The notes beneath the pieces were generated by a model. It made no database searches. It saw only the letters and a program-made list of their open reading frames with translations, and was not told the origin of the DNA. A stretch of 64,000 nucleotides of DNA from JAJFIE01 sp964344255 (GTDB lineage Bacteria > Pseudomonadota > Alphaproteobacteria > Rhodospirillales > Casp-alpha2). Location: positions 62,001 through 126,000 of the forward strand of contig CAYFMQ010000002.1 of assembly GCA_964344255.1 (NCBI GenBank), in the 5' to 3' direction. Numbering within the stretch: the first letter of the stretch is position 1; each line of letters starts with the position of its first letter. This document shows positions 33,553 to 43,487 of the stretch, one piece after another. Position numbers and translations under genes: made by a program.

Positions 33553-33707
33553 TCTCCGCGTCCCCGCTGACAGAATTGTGATTCTTAAGTATTCAGTCAT
33601 GAATGGTAATACGGATTTATCATATTGGAATAGGCAGATTGGGCTATTGTAAGAAATGGCGAACCCCCGCACTGTAACCTGACAGAACCCGGAAAGATTG
33701 CCGAGAA

Positions 33708-34319
33708 ATGAGCGAAGAGCTGCCCTTTGGCCCCCTGGATGAGAGCGCCCTGCACGTCTGTATCGACATGCAGCGCATCTTTCTTGAACCGGGTTCCTGG
33801 TTCACCAGGGACGGGCTCGGCCTGATCGACCCCATCAAGGCGCTGATCGATCACGCCCCGGAACGGTCCCTGTTTACGCGGTTCATCACCGTCGAGGCGG
33901 CGGAAGATGCGAAAGGCGCCTGGCAACGCTACTACAGGCATTGGAGCGACGTGGTTCAGGCCGAGGCCGGCGCCGAAGTCCTCGACGTTCACAGCGACCT
34001 CCTGCCCTTTGCCAGTCCTGAAAACGTTCTCGATAAAGTGACGTATGACGCCTTTATCAGTGAAAGCTTCTCCGGCCGGATCGCCCGGGAAGCGCCCAGC
34101 GCCCTGATCTTCAGCGGCGTCGAGACGGATATCTGCGTGCTGGCGACCGTCATGTCGGCGGTGGATCTCGGCTACAGGACGATCATCGCATCGGACGCCG
34201 TCGCCAGTTCGGTGCCCGCATCCCACAAGGCGACCATGGAGCATGTCTATGCGCGCTTCGACCAGCAGATCGAGCTGGTCTCCGTCGATACCATTATCCG
34301 CAACTGGAATACGGCGTAA
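33708..34319 (+). CDS. Isochorismatase-family cysteine hydrolase
   Basis: 203 residues. The triad is visible: Asp in VCIDMQRIF, Lys in DKVTYDAF and Cys in VETDICVLATV. The family includes nicotinamidases and carbamoyl or isochorismate hydrolases; the substrate is unknown. It is the first gene of a plus-strand run with the GST and EamA genes. Confidence 0.88.
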   Translation: MSEELPFGPLDESALHVCIDMQRIFLEPGSWFTRDGLGLIDPIKALIDHAPERSLFTRFITVEAAEDAKGAWQRYYRHWSDVVQAEAGAEVLDVHSDLLPFASPENVLDKVTYDAFISESFSGRIAREAPSALIFSGVETDICVLATVMSAVDLGYRTIIASDAVASSVPASHKATMEHVYARFDQQIELVSVDTIIRNWNTA

Positions 34320-34352
34320 GGACTGAACGACAACTTTTTAAGGAGAAACCAC

Positions 34353-35045
34353 ATGCCCGATCTGCAACTGATGAGCGCCGAGGTCTGCCCCTTCGCACAG
34401 CGCACGTTGATCGTCATGGCGGAAAAGGGCCTTTCCTACGATCACCGGGAAGTCGATCTGAAGAACAAGCCCGATTGGTTCGAGGCGGCGTCGCCTTACT
34501 CCAAGGTGCCGGTTCTGATTCACGGCGATGTAACCGTTTACGAATCCGCCATTATCAATGAATACATCGACGAGGCCTTCCCCGAGCCGTCGCTGATGCC
34601 GTCCGACCCGGCCGGGAGGGCGATTGCCCGCATCTGGATCGATTATGACAACGTCAAGTTCGTGCCCGCCTTTTACCGGGTGCTGCTGGCGGAAACGGAC
34701 GACAAGCGCCAGGAACAGACAAATGAGATACTAAATTGCCTCAGGTTCATGGAAACCCAGGCGCTGGCGAAACGAGCCGGCGGGCCTTACTGGATGGGCG
34801 GCGATGTTACGCTGGTCGATTTCGCCCTCTATCCGCATTTCGAGCGTTTTTGCGTTCTGGAGCACTACCGCGACATTGAAATTCCGGAAGAATGCGGTGC
34901 GTTGCGCGAATGGATGGCCGCCGTCGCCGAGCGCTCCTGCGTCATAAAAACGGGCCATGACGCCGATTACCATATCCAGTCCTATATCGGCTATGCAAAC
35001 GGAACCGCCAATGGCACAACGGCGAAAGACATGCGCGCCTCCTGA
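34353..35045 (+). CDS. Glutathione S-transferase family protein (omega-like)
   Basis: 230 residues. The thioredoxin-fold N-terminal half has a cysteine active site (VCPFAQRTLIVMAEKG) and the cis-Pro/ESA glutathione site (VPVLIHGDVTVYESAII). The helical C-terminal half follows (VTLVDFALYPHFER). The CPFAQR motif groups it with omega and SspA-like enzymes that act as thiol transferases. AAGGAG precedes the ATG. Confidence 0.9.
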   Translation: MPDLQLMSAEVCPFAQRTLIVMAEKGLSYDHREVDLKNKPDWFEAASPYSKVPVLIHGDVTVYESAIINEYIDEAFPEPSLMPSDPAGRAIARIWIDYDNVKFVPAFYRVLLAETDDKRQEQTNEILNCLRFMETQALAKRAGGPYWMGGDVTLVDFALYPHFERFCVLEHYRDIEIPEECGALREWMAAVAERSCVIKTGHDADYHIQSYIGYANGTANGTTAKDMRAS

Positions 35046-35096
35046 CGCAACCGCCTGAAACAGGGAACCAACAGGAACTTCAGGAGACTTCTTTAT

Positions 35097-36014
35097 TTGA
35101 GTTTGCTTGTACGCGTCTCCGGCAATCTGAATCTTGTCCGCACCATCGTCATCGCCGCTTCGGGCGGCTGGGGCCTGTTCTGGATTCCCCTGCGCGAGCT
35201 CCACGGTCATGGCGTTAACCCTGTTTGGGCGACGGTTCTGTATTACGCCCTGCCGCTGGTCCTTCTGCTGCCCTTTGCGATCTGGCGGTGGCGAAGACTC
35301 CTGCTCGGCAGCCGCAAGCATTTTTCCATCGGATTTTTCTTCGGCCTGGCGGCGGCCTTTTATGCCACGGCCTTCCTGTTTTCCGGCGTCGTGAAGGTTT
35401 CGCTGCTCTATTACTTGCTGCCCGTCTGGGCCACGATCCTGGCACGGCTCATGCTGAACGATCCCATCACCAAGGCCAGGCTGCTCGCCATCGTTTTCGG
35501 CTTTTCCGGCATGCTGGCGATCCTGGGCATCGGCGAGGGATTCCCCTGGCCCGAGAACATCGGTGACTGGATGGCGCTGACCGGCGGCTTTATCTGGGCT
35601 TTCGGCTCGGTCCTGACCAAAGGCGACGAAACCACCAGCGCGTTCGAGATCACGTTCTGCTTTTTCCTGTTCACCCCCATCGCCAGCCTGTTTCTGCTGC
35701 TGTTGCCCGGGGTCGGCGAAACGGCCATGCCGGAGATGGAAACCGTTACAGCCGCCCTGCCCTGGATGATCCCCGTCTCCTTCGCGCTCACCATACCGGT
35801 CATTTTCTTTACCATGTGGGGCACCGGCATCCTCAGTCCCGGGCACATCGGCGTGCTGTACCTGACCGAAATCAGCGTCGCCGCCATCGCCGCCGCCCTG
35901 CTGACGGACGAGCCCTTTGGTTTACGTGAAATGCTGGGCGTGCTGCTGATCACCACGGCCTGCCTGTGCGAGGCCGTGGAACAGTCTTTCGGTAAAGGGA
36001 AGGCGGAAGTGTAA
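35097..36014 (+). CDS. EamA/DMT-family transporter
   Basis: 305 residues with ten predicted membrane helices in two EamA repeats (GWGLFWIPLREL; LLPVWATILARLML; VLTKGDET starts the second repeat). It is probably an exporter of metabolites or amino acids. The start is a TTG at 35097 with AGGAG upstream; no ATG lies before the first helix. Confidence 0.85.
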   Translation: MSLLVRVSGNLNLVRTIVIAASGGWGLFWIPLRELHGHGVNPVWATVLYYALPLVLLLPFAIWRWRRLLLGSRKHFSIGFFFGLAAAFYATAFLFSGVVKVSLLYYLLPVWATILARLMLNDPITKARLLAIVFGFSGMLAILGIGEGFPWPENIGDWMALTGGFIWAFGSVLTKGDETTSAFEITFCFFLFTPIASLFLLLLPGVGETAMPEMETVTAALPWMIPVSFALTIPVIFFTMWGTGILSPGHIGVLYLTEISVAAIAAALLTDEPFGLREMLGVLLITTACLCEAVEQSFGKGKAEV

Positions 36015-36037
36015 GCAGCTTCCGAACAGGAAGGACG

Positions 36038-36247
36038 TTAGAACTTGATCAACCCCAGGACATCCTGGAACAGGATGGCGAAGAAGAACAGCGCCGCGAT
36101 ACAGCCGAACAGCAGGTGAACGAAGTCGGCCTTGCCATCCTCGTTGCGCGCGCGCAGGCCCTTCCAGGCGATGGTCGCCGTCACGACGAGAAAGATGATA
36201 TTGACGATAGGCTCTAGCGACGGGTCGAGTTCAAGAAATTCAAGCAT
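36038..36247 (-). CDS. Small two-helix membrane protein, unknown
   Basis: 69 residues with helices at about 14-31 and 44-66 joined by a charged loop (RARNEDGKADF). No conserved residue suggests a function. Convergent with the EamA gene. It lies 54 bp downstream of the next gene, so the two may be co-transcribed. Confidence 0.6.
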   Translation of the reverse strand: MLEFLELDPSLEPIVNIIFLVVTATIAWKGLRARNEDGKADFVHLLFGCIAALFFFAILFQDVLGLIKF

Positions 36248-36300
36248 GGCCGGACTTTAACCGCCCCCCGCATGTCAGGCAACCGGCTTTAGATTGTCTT

Positions 36301-36831
36301 CTAGGGCCCGGTCCGGGGCTGGACGGAATCAGCCCGCCCGAAACCGTCGAATACCGGCTTCTCCGCTTCTGTCTGTTTTAACTGCTGCTCGGTGAAATAA
36401 GGCGGGAACAGCGATACCGGCTCGCCGGGGGAGAATTCCGCCACGATGATGGCGCCGCTCAACAGAATGACGAGACAGCCCATCGCCACCCAGAAACGCC
36501 GGACGCCGTGGCTCATATTCTTGCCATAGGTGCTGTCATAGCGGTGATATTGCGGGCGGTTCGAATCCAGCCGTCCGGCGTCTTCGAGGCGCAGGATCTG
36601 GCGGGCGTAATGGCGCGCCCAATGGGGCACCTCGTTGTGGATCATGTAATCATGGAACAGCCGGTCAACCAGCGCCTCCGGCAGGTCCTTGTCATGCCAG
36701 GCCCGGTAAGCTAGTTGCAGCAACTGGAACTCGCCGATTTGCAGGATATTGGCCGCCCGGCCCACTTCGCGGCGTTCCGCATCTTCCGCTTCTTCGCGGT
36801 CCGGGTGCAGCAATGTTTCCCAAAGGTTCAT
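36301..36831 (-). CDS. Single-pass membrane protein of unknown function
   Basis: About 176 residues. The N-terminal 110 are cytoplasmic and acidic or helical (WETLLHPDREEAEDAERREVGRA), a helix follows at about 113-135 (VAMGCLVILLSGAIIVAEF), and the tail is proline-rich. I do not recognise a family. ATG 36831 (MNLWETL) is preferred to the GTG at 36846. Confidence 0.6.
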   Translation of the reverse strand: MNLWETLLHPDREEAEDAERREVGRAANILQIGEFQLLQLAYRAWHDKDLPEALVDRLFHDYMIHNEVPHWARHYARQILRLEDAGRLDSNRPQYHRYDSTYGKNMSHGVRRFWVAMGCLVILLSGAIIVAEFSPGEPVSLFPPYFTEQQLKQTEAEKPVFDGFGRADSVQPRTGP

Positions 36832-37065
36832 CTTGCCATTCCGCACGAGGTTATGCTGATTTTTATAAAATAAGCACGTTTGCCGTCTTTAGGGAGTCCC
36901 GAGCCCTAATTCCCTGATCACATTATGGTTATGGAAACGGAAACCGGTTACCTCGCGCGAAGCAACGCAAGGCCGGACGTCATTATACGTTTATTGAATG
37001 TGTGCTGTTTAGCGTCTACCCTGCCCGGGACATTCATTTTATCTCATATAATGGAACCCTTTTAC

Positions 37066-37998
37066 ATGTCCCCTTCCAGGCTGACCCGTCCGTACCCTAC
37101 GTTCATCTTCTTTACCACCGCCTTGTTCGCCTTGGGCCTTTTCTGGGCGCCGGCGCCTGTGAAGGCCGAGGAAGTCCGCCTTGTACACGGCGATCTGACC
37201 CTGAACGCGGAACTGTCCGTCGCCGACGGCAACAGCCTTGGCGACGCCATGGTCATGATCGTTCACGGTACCCTGGCCCATAACGCCATGGAAACCATTG
37301 CAAACCTGACGACCATCCTGAACGAACGCAGCCTGAACGTCCTCGCCATAAACCTTTCCCTCGGTCTTGATGACCGGCACGGCATGTATGACTGCGCCAC
37401 GCCGCACCGCCATGCCCATCTTGACGCCTTGAACGAGATCAGTGCATGGCTGGACTGGTTGCAGGAACAGGGCTCCGGGCCGGTCATGCTGCTCGGCCAC
37501 TCAAGGGGCGGCAACCAGGTCGCCCGGTTTGCCGCTGAACGGGGACATGCGCTGCTCGGCAGCATCGTTCTTCTGGCACCCGCCACATGGTCCGGGGAAA
37601 AGGCCGCCGCCGGTTTTGAGAAAAACCACGGCGCACCCCTGTCCGACGTGCTGGCGAAAGCCGAAGCCCAGGCGGCCGGTGGCAAGGGATCGGACCTGAT
37701 GAAAGGTGTCGGGGTATTGTACTGCCCGGGCGCCGATGTGACGGCCGACAGCTTCATCTCCTACTACAAACCCGATACGCGGTTCGATACGCCGTCGATC
37801 CTGCAGGAAATCGCCCTGCCGGTCCTCGTGATGTCCGGCACGGAAGACACCGTTGTGCCAAACCTGCCGGAAAAAGTCGGACCCCTGGCTGACGGAGAAC
37901 AGATCGTTTTTTCGGAAATTGACGGCGCGGATCATTTCTTTCTCGACCTGTTCGGCGAGGATGTGGCTGACCTGATCGAAGAGTTTTCCACAAACTGA
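37066..37998 (+). CDS. Secreted alpha/beta hydrolase
   Basis: About 310 residues with a signal peptide ending PVKA-EE. The alpha/beta hydrolase fold carries the nucleophile serine in GHSRGG, the acid in GTEDTVV and the late histidine in GADHFF. An N-terminal oxyanion-type HGTL is also present. Substrate unknown; the exported location suggests an esterase or peptide or lipid hydrolase. ATG 37066 is chosen because it begins a canonical signal; 36925 would add 47 unlikely residues. Confidence 0.8.
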   Translation: MSPSRLTRPYPTFIFFTTALFALGLFWAPAPVKAEEVRLVHGDLTLNAELSVADGNSLGDAMVMIVHGTLAHNAMETIANLTTILNERSLNVLAINLSLGLDDRHGMYDCATPHRHAHLDALNEISAWLDWLQEQGSGPVMLLGHSRGGNQVARFAAERGHALLGSIVLLAPATWSGEKAAAGFEKNHGAPLSDVLAKAEAQAAGGKGSDLMKGVGVLYCPGADVTADSFISYYKPDTRFDTPSILQEIALPVLVMSGTEDTVVPNLPEKVGPLADGEQIVFSEIDGADHFFLDLFGEDVADLIEEFSTN

Positions 37999-38210
37999 AT
38001 CGGTCATCATACAATTGGATGCAAGTTTTCTGTAATTTGCATGCTATAATGTTTCTAATGACAAAACCTCCGTTTCCTGTGATGACTGTCACAGGGATGA
38101 TGGCTTGAACCGGTTACACTTGTTGCCGGGCAACAAGCAGGCGGAGGCGTGTATCCGCTCTTTTCAGGCTCAATCAGCCTAAAAAAGGTAAGCCAAGAAG
38201 GAATAAAGTT

Positions 38211-39188
38211 ATGGGAACGGGCAAAGGCCCTGATGAAGGCGCCACATTCTACAACCCGGATGGCAGTATACAACAACAGGTTCAGTCCAACACTGATACG
38301 GCCAGGCCTCAGCCGGCGAAACGGCATGAGGAATATCAGTCGGTGGCGAAGGATATAGTCGGCGATCTTCCGCCCGACATGAATCCGGCCCTGCTGAAGC
38401 GTATCGCGGATGAAGCCGCAAAAACCGCGGACGACAAAGCGGATGACCTGGCGGACGCCATCTATGAGAAGTTCATGAAAATCCTCAAGGATCGCATCGT
38501 CGATAACGGCGGCAGCCTGACCATGGATGATGTGGACGACATGGGCCAGCAGTTCCGCGACCAGCTTACCGAGATCAAGGATACGTTCCTTGACGCCGTC
38601 GAGTCCTATACCCTGTCGATGAAACAGAACAGGGTCAGCACCGAACGCGGCCAGATTTTCAAACGCCTCATGGTCCATCATTTCGAAGGCCGTTTCGCCA
38701 ATGAGCAGACCCTGAAAACCAATCCCGATTTCCTATCACGACGCATGTTGCCCGGTTTCTACAACGCCCTATCCATGATGCTGGGGCCGCCGAAACTGGA
38801 GCGGTATGAAGAGCAAGCAAAGACCCTGGTCGAGCGTTTACGCAAGGAAACCAACGGTCAAATCGAATGGTCCGACGTCTATGCGGCGCCGGAAGCCCGT
38901 AGAATTGCCCTAAGAGCCGAGATCGACATTGCCCGGCACTTCAAGGATATCGAAAAACGCCTCGACTGGATGATCGCCATGATCAACAGCAACATGATAC
39001 CGCTGGAAGAGGGGCGCGTCTCTTCCGGATGGACGTTCACCAAGGAAGCCGCCGAAGGCATGTTGCGCGGTTTGTTCCAGGATTTACGTTCAGCCATGCG
39101 GAACAGGGCCGTTCGCGACCGCTTCAAGGAAGAAATGGGCAACGACACGGTTCAACTGCTGGAATCCGTAACCCGCCGGTTTGCCTGA
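38211..39188 (+). CDS. Hypothetical protein, 325 residues
   Basis: Soluble, without signal peptide or cysteines, mostly helical and rich in charged residues. It begins with a short disordered Gly/Gln-rich stretch (1-40). It has possible coiled-coil parts at about 60-140 (KTADDKADDLADAIYEKFMKI) and 195-290. No family recognised. AAGGA precedes the ATG, and the gene is monocistronic with about 210 bp of free sequence upstream. Confidence 0.7.
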   Translation: MGTGKGPDEGATFYNPDGSIQQQVQSNTDTARPQPAKRHEEYQSVAKDIVGDLPPDMNPALLKRIADEAAKTADDKADDLADAIYEKFMKILKDRIVDNGGSLTMDDVDDMGQQFRDQLTEIKDTFLDAVESYTLSMKQNRVSTERGQIFKRLMVHHFEGRFANEQTLKTNPDFLSRRMLPGFYNALSMMLGPPKLERYEEQAKTLVERLRKETNGQIEWSDVYAAPEARRIALRAEIDIARHFKDIEKRLDWMIAMINSNMIPLEEGRVSSGWTFTKEAAEGMLRGLFQDLRSAMRNRAVRDRFKEEMGNDTVQLLESVTRRFA

Positions 39189-39237
39189 TCCTTATCCGGC
39201 TCTTGACGTGCGGTGACGTTCCTCCCATGTGTTGCCC

Positions 39238-39894
39238 ATGATCAATCATATGAATCCCGGGAAAACTTTGGGTGAATCCGAAGATCAAAGGCGGCATCTA
39301 CCGGCGACGGCCCGCAACCGTGACCCCATCCTGAACGTCCTTCGGAACGTTCTTCCCAGAAAAGGCAAAGTCCTGGAAGTCGCCAGCGGAAGCGGCGAAC
39401 ACGTCGTCTTCCTTGCTGCCGCTTTTCCGGAACTGTCGTGGCAGCCGAGCGATATGGACCAGGGCATGCTGGCGAGCATCAGCGCCTGGATCGAAAGCAG
39501 CGCACAAGACCCGGATGCCGCCGGTAACATTCTCCCGCCCCTGTATCTCGACACCCGGGAGAGCCCCTGGCCCGTGGAACAGGCCGACGCCGTCATCGCC
39601 ATCAACATGATCCACATATCGCCGTGGCCCAGCTGCGTGGGACTAATGGAAGGCGCAGGCCGCATCCTGCCCGCCGGTGGCGTGCTGTATCTATACGGTT
39701 CGTTCATGCGAGATGGCCGGCACACGCACCCCAACAACGCCGGTTTCGATGCGACCCTGCGCCGGCAAAATCCCGAATGGGGGGTCAGGAACCTGGAAGA
39801 CGTGGCAGGCCTGGCGAACGAAAGCGGCCTGGTGCTGGACCAGGTCATCGACATGCCCGCCAACAACCTGAGCGTCGTGTTCAAACGAACTTAA
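39238..39894 (+). CDS. DUF938-family SAM-dependent methyltransferase
   Basis: About 218 residues. DUF938 landmarks are ATARNRDPIL, the SAM loop VLEVASGSGEHVVFLAAAFP, WQPSD, INMIHISPW and YLYGSF, ending with DMPANNLSVVFKR. The substrate is not established for the family. It overlaps the converging RidA gene by 4 bp. Confidence 0.9.
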   Translation: MINHMNPGKTLGESEDQRRHLPATARNRDPILNVLRNVLPRKGKVLEVASGSGEHVVFLAAAFPELSWQPSDMDQGMLASISAWIESSAQDPDAAGNILPPLYLDTRESPWPVEQADAVIAINMIHISPWPSCVGLMEGAGRILPAGGVLYLYGSFMRDGRHTHPNNAGFDATLRRQNPEWGVRNLEDVAGLANESGLVLDQVIDMPANNLSVVFKRT

Positions 39895-40247
39895 AGCGCC
39901 GCCTGGACCATAATCTCGACGTTGAACTGGGATCCTGCCAGTCTGGCCGACTCGACAGCCGCCCGGCACGGCGTGTTGCCTTCGGAAACCCAGGGATCCC
40001 AAGCCGTGTTCATTTCGGCCCAGGTGCTCATATCGGTCAACCACGCCGTCGCCGTGATCAGTTTCGACTTGTCGGTTCCGGCTTCCGCCAGGGTCGCGTC
40101 GATCTGCGCCAGGATATCCTCGGTCTGTTCCTTGACCGACTTGCCGGCGGCGGCGTCGCTGGCCACCACGCCGGAAAGATAAACCGTGTCATTATGAATG
40201 ACGGCGGCGCTCATCCTGCTGCCGACGCCGATGCGTTTTAAGGTCAT
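39891..40247 (-). CDS. RidA-family protein
   Basis: 118 residues of the RidA/YjgF fold (VYLSGVVASDAAAGKSVKEQTEDILAQI, ending with NTPCRAAVESARLA). The active arginine is in CRAAVE. Such enzymes hydrolyse reactive enamines and imines from PLP enzymes. It lies downstream of the Rieske oxygenase gene, so imines from an N-demethylation could be the target; that link is inference. Confidence 0.88.
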   Translation of the reverse strand: MTLKRIGVGSRMSAAVIHNDTVYLSGVVASDAAAGKSVKEQTEDILAQIDATLAEAGTDKSKLITATAWLTDMSTWAEMNTAWDPWVSEGNTPCRAAVESARLAGSQFNVEIMVQAAL

Positions 40248-40286
40248 CTGCTCAATCCTTTCAATGAGTGAAGCGGGTGATGTCCG

Positions 40287-41444
40287 TCAGTCCATCATGG
40301 CCGAACGGACCCAGGCGTGGAACGAGTGAACGGCGTGCTCGCTCAAGCCCGTGCGTTCGGCATCGACCATCAGGCGCCCCTGGTGGTAGGCGCGCGACCG
40401 CAGGCCCTTCTGGACGCCTTCGCACAGATCGATGTCTTCCGGGCTCAGCTCGTCGCTGAAATAATGCACGGCGCACTTGGTCGCTTCGTCCAGTTCGCCT
40501 TCCGGTCCGTAATAGGCGGTGACCAGCGTGCAGGTGTCCGGCCCGGTGGGGCGGGTGTAGAACAGGCTCAGCGCATTACAGCCGGGGAACAGGACATAGC
40601 CGATGTCGGGAAAAACGTGAATGGTGATGAACTTGTTGGAGCCGCCCAGGTTACGGGGCTCCGTCCACTGATAGGCCGCATTGTCGGCGAGACCCGCCGG
40701 GCTGTTAAAGTCGGTCCAGTTCTCATGGATGTTGATGATCGATTCATGTTCTTCTGACGCGACGAGCTCGGCGAACTTCTTGTGCTCCGGGCCGGACAGG
40801 ATCAGGTGATAATTCTCGATGAAGTTATCGATGATCACCTTCCAGTTGGCCTTCACGTCGAAATCCGAGCGCGCCAGCAGCTTGTAATTGTCGATATCCG
40901 GGCATTCCTCGCGTAACAGCGCATCCAGGCCGTCGGCCTGCTGGCTCAAGGGAGCAGCCTCCGGGTCCAGGTTGACGTAAACGAAGCCGCTCAATTCTTC
41001 GACGCTGACAGCGGTCAGAGCGAAATCATCCTTGCTGAAATCCTTGACCCGTTCGCTCCGGCTCGCCCCCCTGAGACAACCGTCGTGATCAAAGGTCCAG
41101 GAATGATAGGGACAGGTGATCACCGATGGCTTGTTCCCGGTGCCGGGCGCGATCAGTTGCGCCGCACGGTGGGGGCAGACGTTGAAGAATCCGCGAATCT
41201 GACCGTCCTTGCCACGCATAACGAAGACGTTTTCACCGCCGACATCCAGCGCGATGTAATCCCCGGCATTGGGGATTTCGTTTTTATGGCAGACGAAGCG
41301 CCAGCTTCTGGCGAACACCCGGTCCAGTTCCTTGCGGCTCAGGGCCTCGTCATAATAATAGGGTGCGGCCAGCGTGTAGGAGACTTCCGGATCATCGGAA
41401 AAACGGTCCTCCATGGCTGTCAGCTTGATGGTGTCGCTGGACAT
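40287..41444 (-). CDS. Rieske oxygenase alpha subunit (ring-hydroxylating/N-demethylating type)
   Basis: 385 residues. The Rieske cluster ligands are CPHRAA and CPYHSW, 17 residues apart. The mononuclear iron site follows in DNFIENYHLILSGPEH with a later acidic ligand. This length and layout match quaternary amine monooxygenases (glycine betaine or carnitine types) as well as aromatic oxygenases. No reductase gene is adjacent, so electrons must come from elsewhere. Confidence 0.88.
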   Translation of the reverse strand: MSSDTIKLTAMEDRFSDDPEVSYTLAAPYYYDEALSRKELDRVFARSWRFVCHKNEIPNAGDYIALDVGGENVFVMRGKDGQIRGFFNVCPHRAAQLIAPGTGNKPSVITCPYHSWTFDHDGCLRGASRSERVKDFSKDDFALTAVSVEELSGFVYVNLDPEAAPLSQQADGLDALLREECPDIDNYKLLARSDFDVKANWKVIIDNFIENYHLILSGPEHKKFAELVASEEHESIINIHENWTDFNSPAGLADNAAYQWTEPRNLGGSNKFITIHVFPDIGYVLFPGCNALSLFYTRPTGPDTCTLVTAYYGPEGELDEATKCAVHYFSDELSPEDIDLCEGVQKGLRSRAYHQGRLMVDAERTGLSEHAVHSFHAWVRSAMMD

Positions 41445-41543
41445 GGCGTTGCCTCATTTACCCTGATATAGCGATTGAGGACGGGAACGTTACCCAAATT
41501 CCCGCACAAGGGGAAGGGTTTGATTCGTGACACCCTTAGGCGA

Positions 41544-42425
41544 CTACAACCCTATCGCGGAAAGATCGAGATGATCGTCCGAAACGGGCGGGCACCAGAA
41601 ATGGCTGCCGCCGATGGGCCGTGAAAACCGGAACAATCCGTCCGTTATGCCGTCTTCCTGACCCGCCATGCGGCCAAGCTGAGCCTCGAAGGCATACAGC
41701 GAACAGCCGAAAGCGACAAACATCAGGCCTTCGCCGTCAGCGTCCGCCCACGGCATGGAACGCCGGACAAGGAAGGCTTCCGGATCGAAGCTTTCCTGCG
41801 CCGTCCGCTTGACGTGGGCCGAGTCGGGCGCATCGTCCAGTTCCTCATTGTCGCTTAAGCGGCGGCCGATGATGTTGTCCTGCTCATCCTGCTCCAGCGA
41901 GCCGAAGTGATCGAGGTCGTGCTGCCATTGCTGGACGGAAACGAAGCTGGAGCCGTCCAGTCCGGCGCCGCTACCACTGACGATGGCCGCTTTCATCGCA
42001 TCGTCGCCCTCGGGGTTTTCCGTGCCGTCCTCGTATCCCGTCAGATCCCTGCCGTCTTCATACTTGAAACCATCGACGATATCATCACACTGAAAAGCCG
42101 TTTCCAGCATCTGCTCGACGGCCCGCGCGGCATGCATGATCCGCCCGCGGTCCTCGCCTCTGGTCCAGCACCACAGATCGGCCTGCGTCGAGGGAATGGT
42201 GCAACCGGGGCCGCTCATGGCCGGGAACGGGCGCAAACCTTCAATCCCACGCCCAAGCGCCTGGATCAGGGCCGGACCAAGACCGAAGACCATTTCGTCA
42301 TCGATGGGCAGTGAGGCAAGATCGCTGAGGACGGCCGCCACATCCGTGTCCGGCACGATGCTGAATTCCTGATAGCGAGCATGGGCGGGAACCGGGGCGA
42401 GGATGCCGGGTTGAGGGCTGGTCAT
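41544..42425 (-). CDS. Dyp-type heme peroxidase
   Basis: 293 residues. The diagnostic GxxDG motif (GYEDGTENP) and the proximal heme histidine (AHVKRTAQE) are present. No Tat signal is present, so it would be cytoplasmic or shell-associated; no encapsulin gene is nearby. It oxidises dyes, phenols or porphyrins. Confidence 0.92.
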   Translation of the reverse strand: MTSPQPGILAPVPAHARYQEFSIVPDTDVAAVLSDLASLPIDDEMVFGLGPALIQALGRGIEGLRPFPAMSGPGCTIPSTQADLWCWTRGEDRGRIMHAARAVEQMLETAFQCDDIVDGFKYEDGRDLTGYEDGTENPEGDDAMKAAIVSGSGAGLDGSSFVSVQQWQHDLDHFGSLEQDEQDNIIGRRLSDNEELDDAPDSAHVKRTAQESFDPEAFLVRRSMPWADADGEGLMFVAFGCSLYAFEAQLGRMAGQEDGITDGLFRFSRPIGGSHFWCPPVSDDHLDLSAIGL

Positions 42426-42557
42426 TCTATGCTGCCTCCTGATTGCCGTTAAAGGGCATTGTCAGGTGGATGATGACTCTCTCATGGCGTCTGTTCAAGG
42501 AAATGTCCCATGGCGCCGCCAGCGCCCATCCGGCTGGTGTGCGAGTAGCAGTCAAAA

Positions 42558-43487
42558 TTACATAGCCTTGCCGCGCTCGGACAGCCAGATACCGCCCAGC
42601 ACCAGGAGCAGAGCCACGAGATGATAGACCTCGAAGCTTTCGCCCAGAACGGCAACGGCGAGCAGGGCGGCAAACACCGGCACCAGATTGATGAACGCCC
42701 CGGCCCTGCCCGGCCCGAGGCGGCTGACGCCGTGGATAAAGAAAATCTGCGCCAGGAAGGAGGGAAACACCGTCACCAGAGCGGTGACTGTCCAGCCAAG
42801 GCCTGAAGGCCAGTACGAGTCGCCGCGGGCGTATTCCCAGATACTGAACGGGATCGACGCCAAGAACGCGGCCCCGGCCAGAACGGTGAACAGGCCCAGG
42901 GCGGATGTATCAGGCCGGCGTCTCAGGCCTACGGTATAGGCGGCGTAGAGCGTACAGGCGATCAGCATCAGAATGTCGCCATGCCTGAATGTCAGGCTTA
43001 CAAGTTGCGACAGATCGCCCTGCGATGCCACGAACAGAACCCCGGCAAAGGTTATCAGAATCCCCAATGACTGAAGGGCTGTTATCGGCGTGCGATAAGC
43101 CAGAAAGATCCCGATCAGGACAAATATCGGCATGCACCCCTGAATAATGCCGATGTTGAGGGCCGACGTCGTATAGGCGGCCGTATAAAACAGGATATTA
43201 AACGCGGTGAATCCCATAACGCCCATGGCCGCGACAAACGGCAACCGGCTCCGCATGACCAGCCAGTCTTTGCGGACATAGGAACTGGCGAACACAAGCA
43301 GCAGCACGACGACACCCATCCAGCGGACCGACACCAGCAGCATGGGCGGAATCTCCCCCACGGCCAGCTTGGAAAAGATGGCGTTGGCGCCCCAGCACAG
43401 GGTCGTGAACACCAGCATGGCGTAGGCGGGCAACGCAGATTGCGCCTGTTGCGCAGCCGCTTGCGGGGCATCGGGGTTATGAGGCAT
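42558..43487 (-). CDS. EamA/DMT-family transporter
   Basis: 309 residues with ten membrane helices in two EamA repeats (TTLCWGANAIFSKLAVGEIPPMLL; LAQIFFIHGVSRLGPGRAGAFINLVPVF). Probable metabolite exporter. Its ATG overlaps the histidine-kinase stop by 11 bp, so it may be translated with the kinase. Confidence 0.87.
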   Translation of the reverse strand: MPHNPDAPQAAAQQAQSALPAYAMLVFTTLCWGANAIFSKLAVGEIPPMLLVSVRWMGVVVLLLVFASSYVRKDWLVMRSRLPFVAAMGVMGFTAFNILFYTAAYTTSALNIGIIQGCMPIFVLIGIFLAYRTPITALQSLGILITFAGVLFVASQGDLSQLVSLTFRHGDILMLIACTLYAAYTVGLRRRPDTSALGLFTVLAGAAFLASIPFSIWEYARGDSYWPSGLGWTVTALVTVFPSFLAQIFFIHGVSRLGPGRAGAFINLVPVFAALLAVAVLGESFEVYHLVALLLVLGGIWLSERGKAM

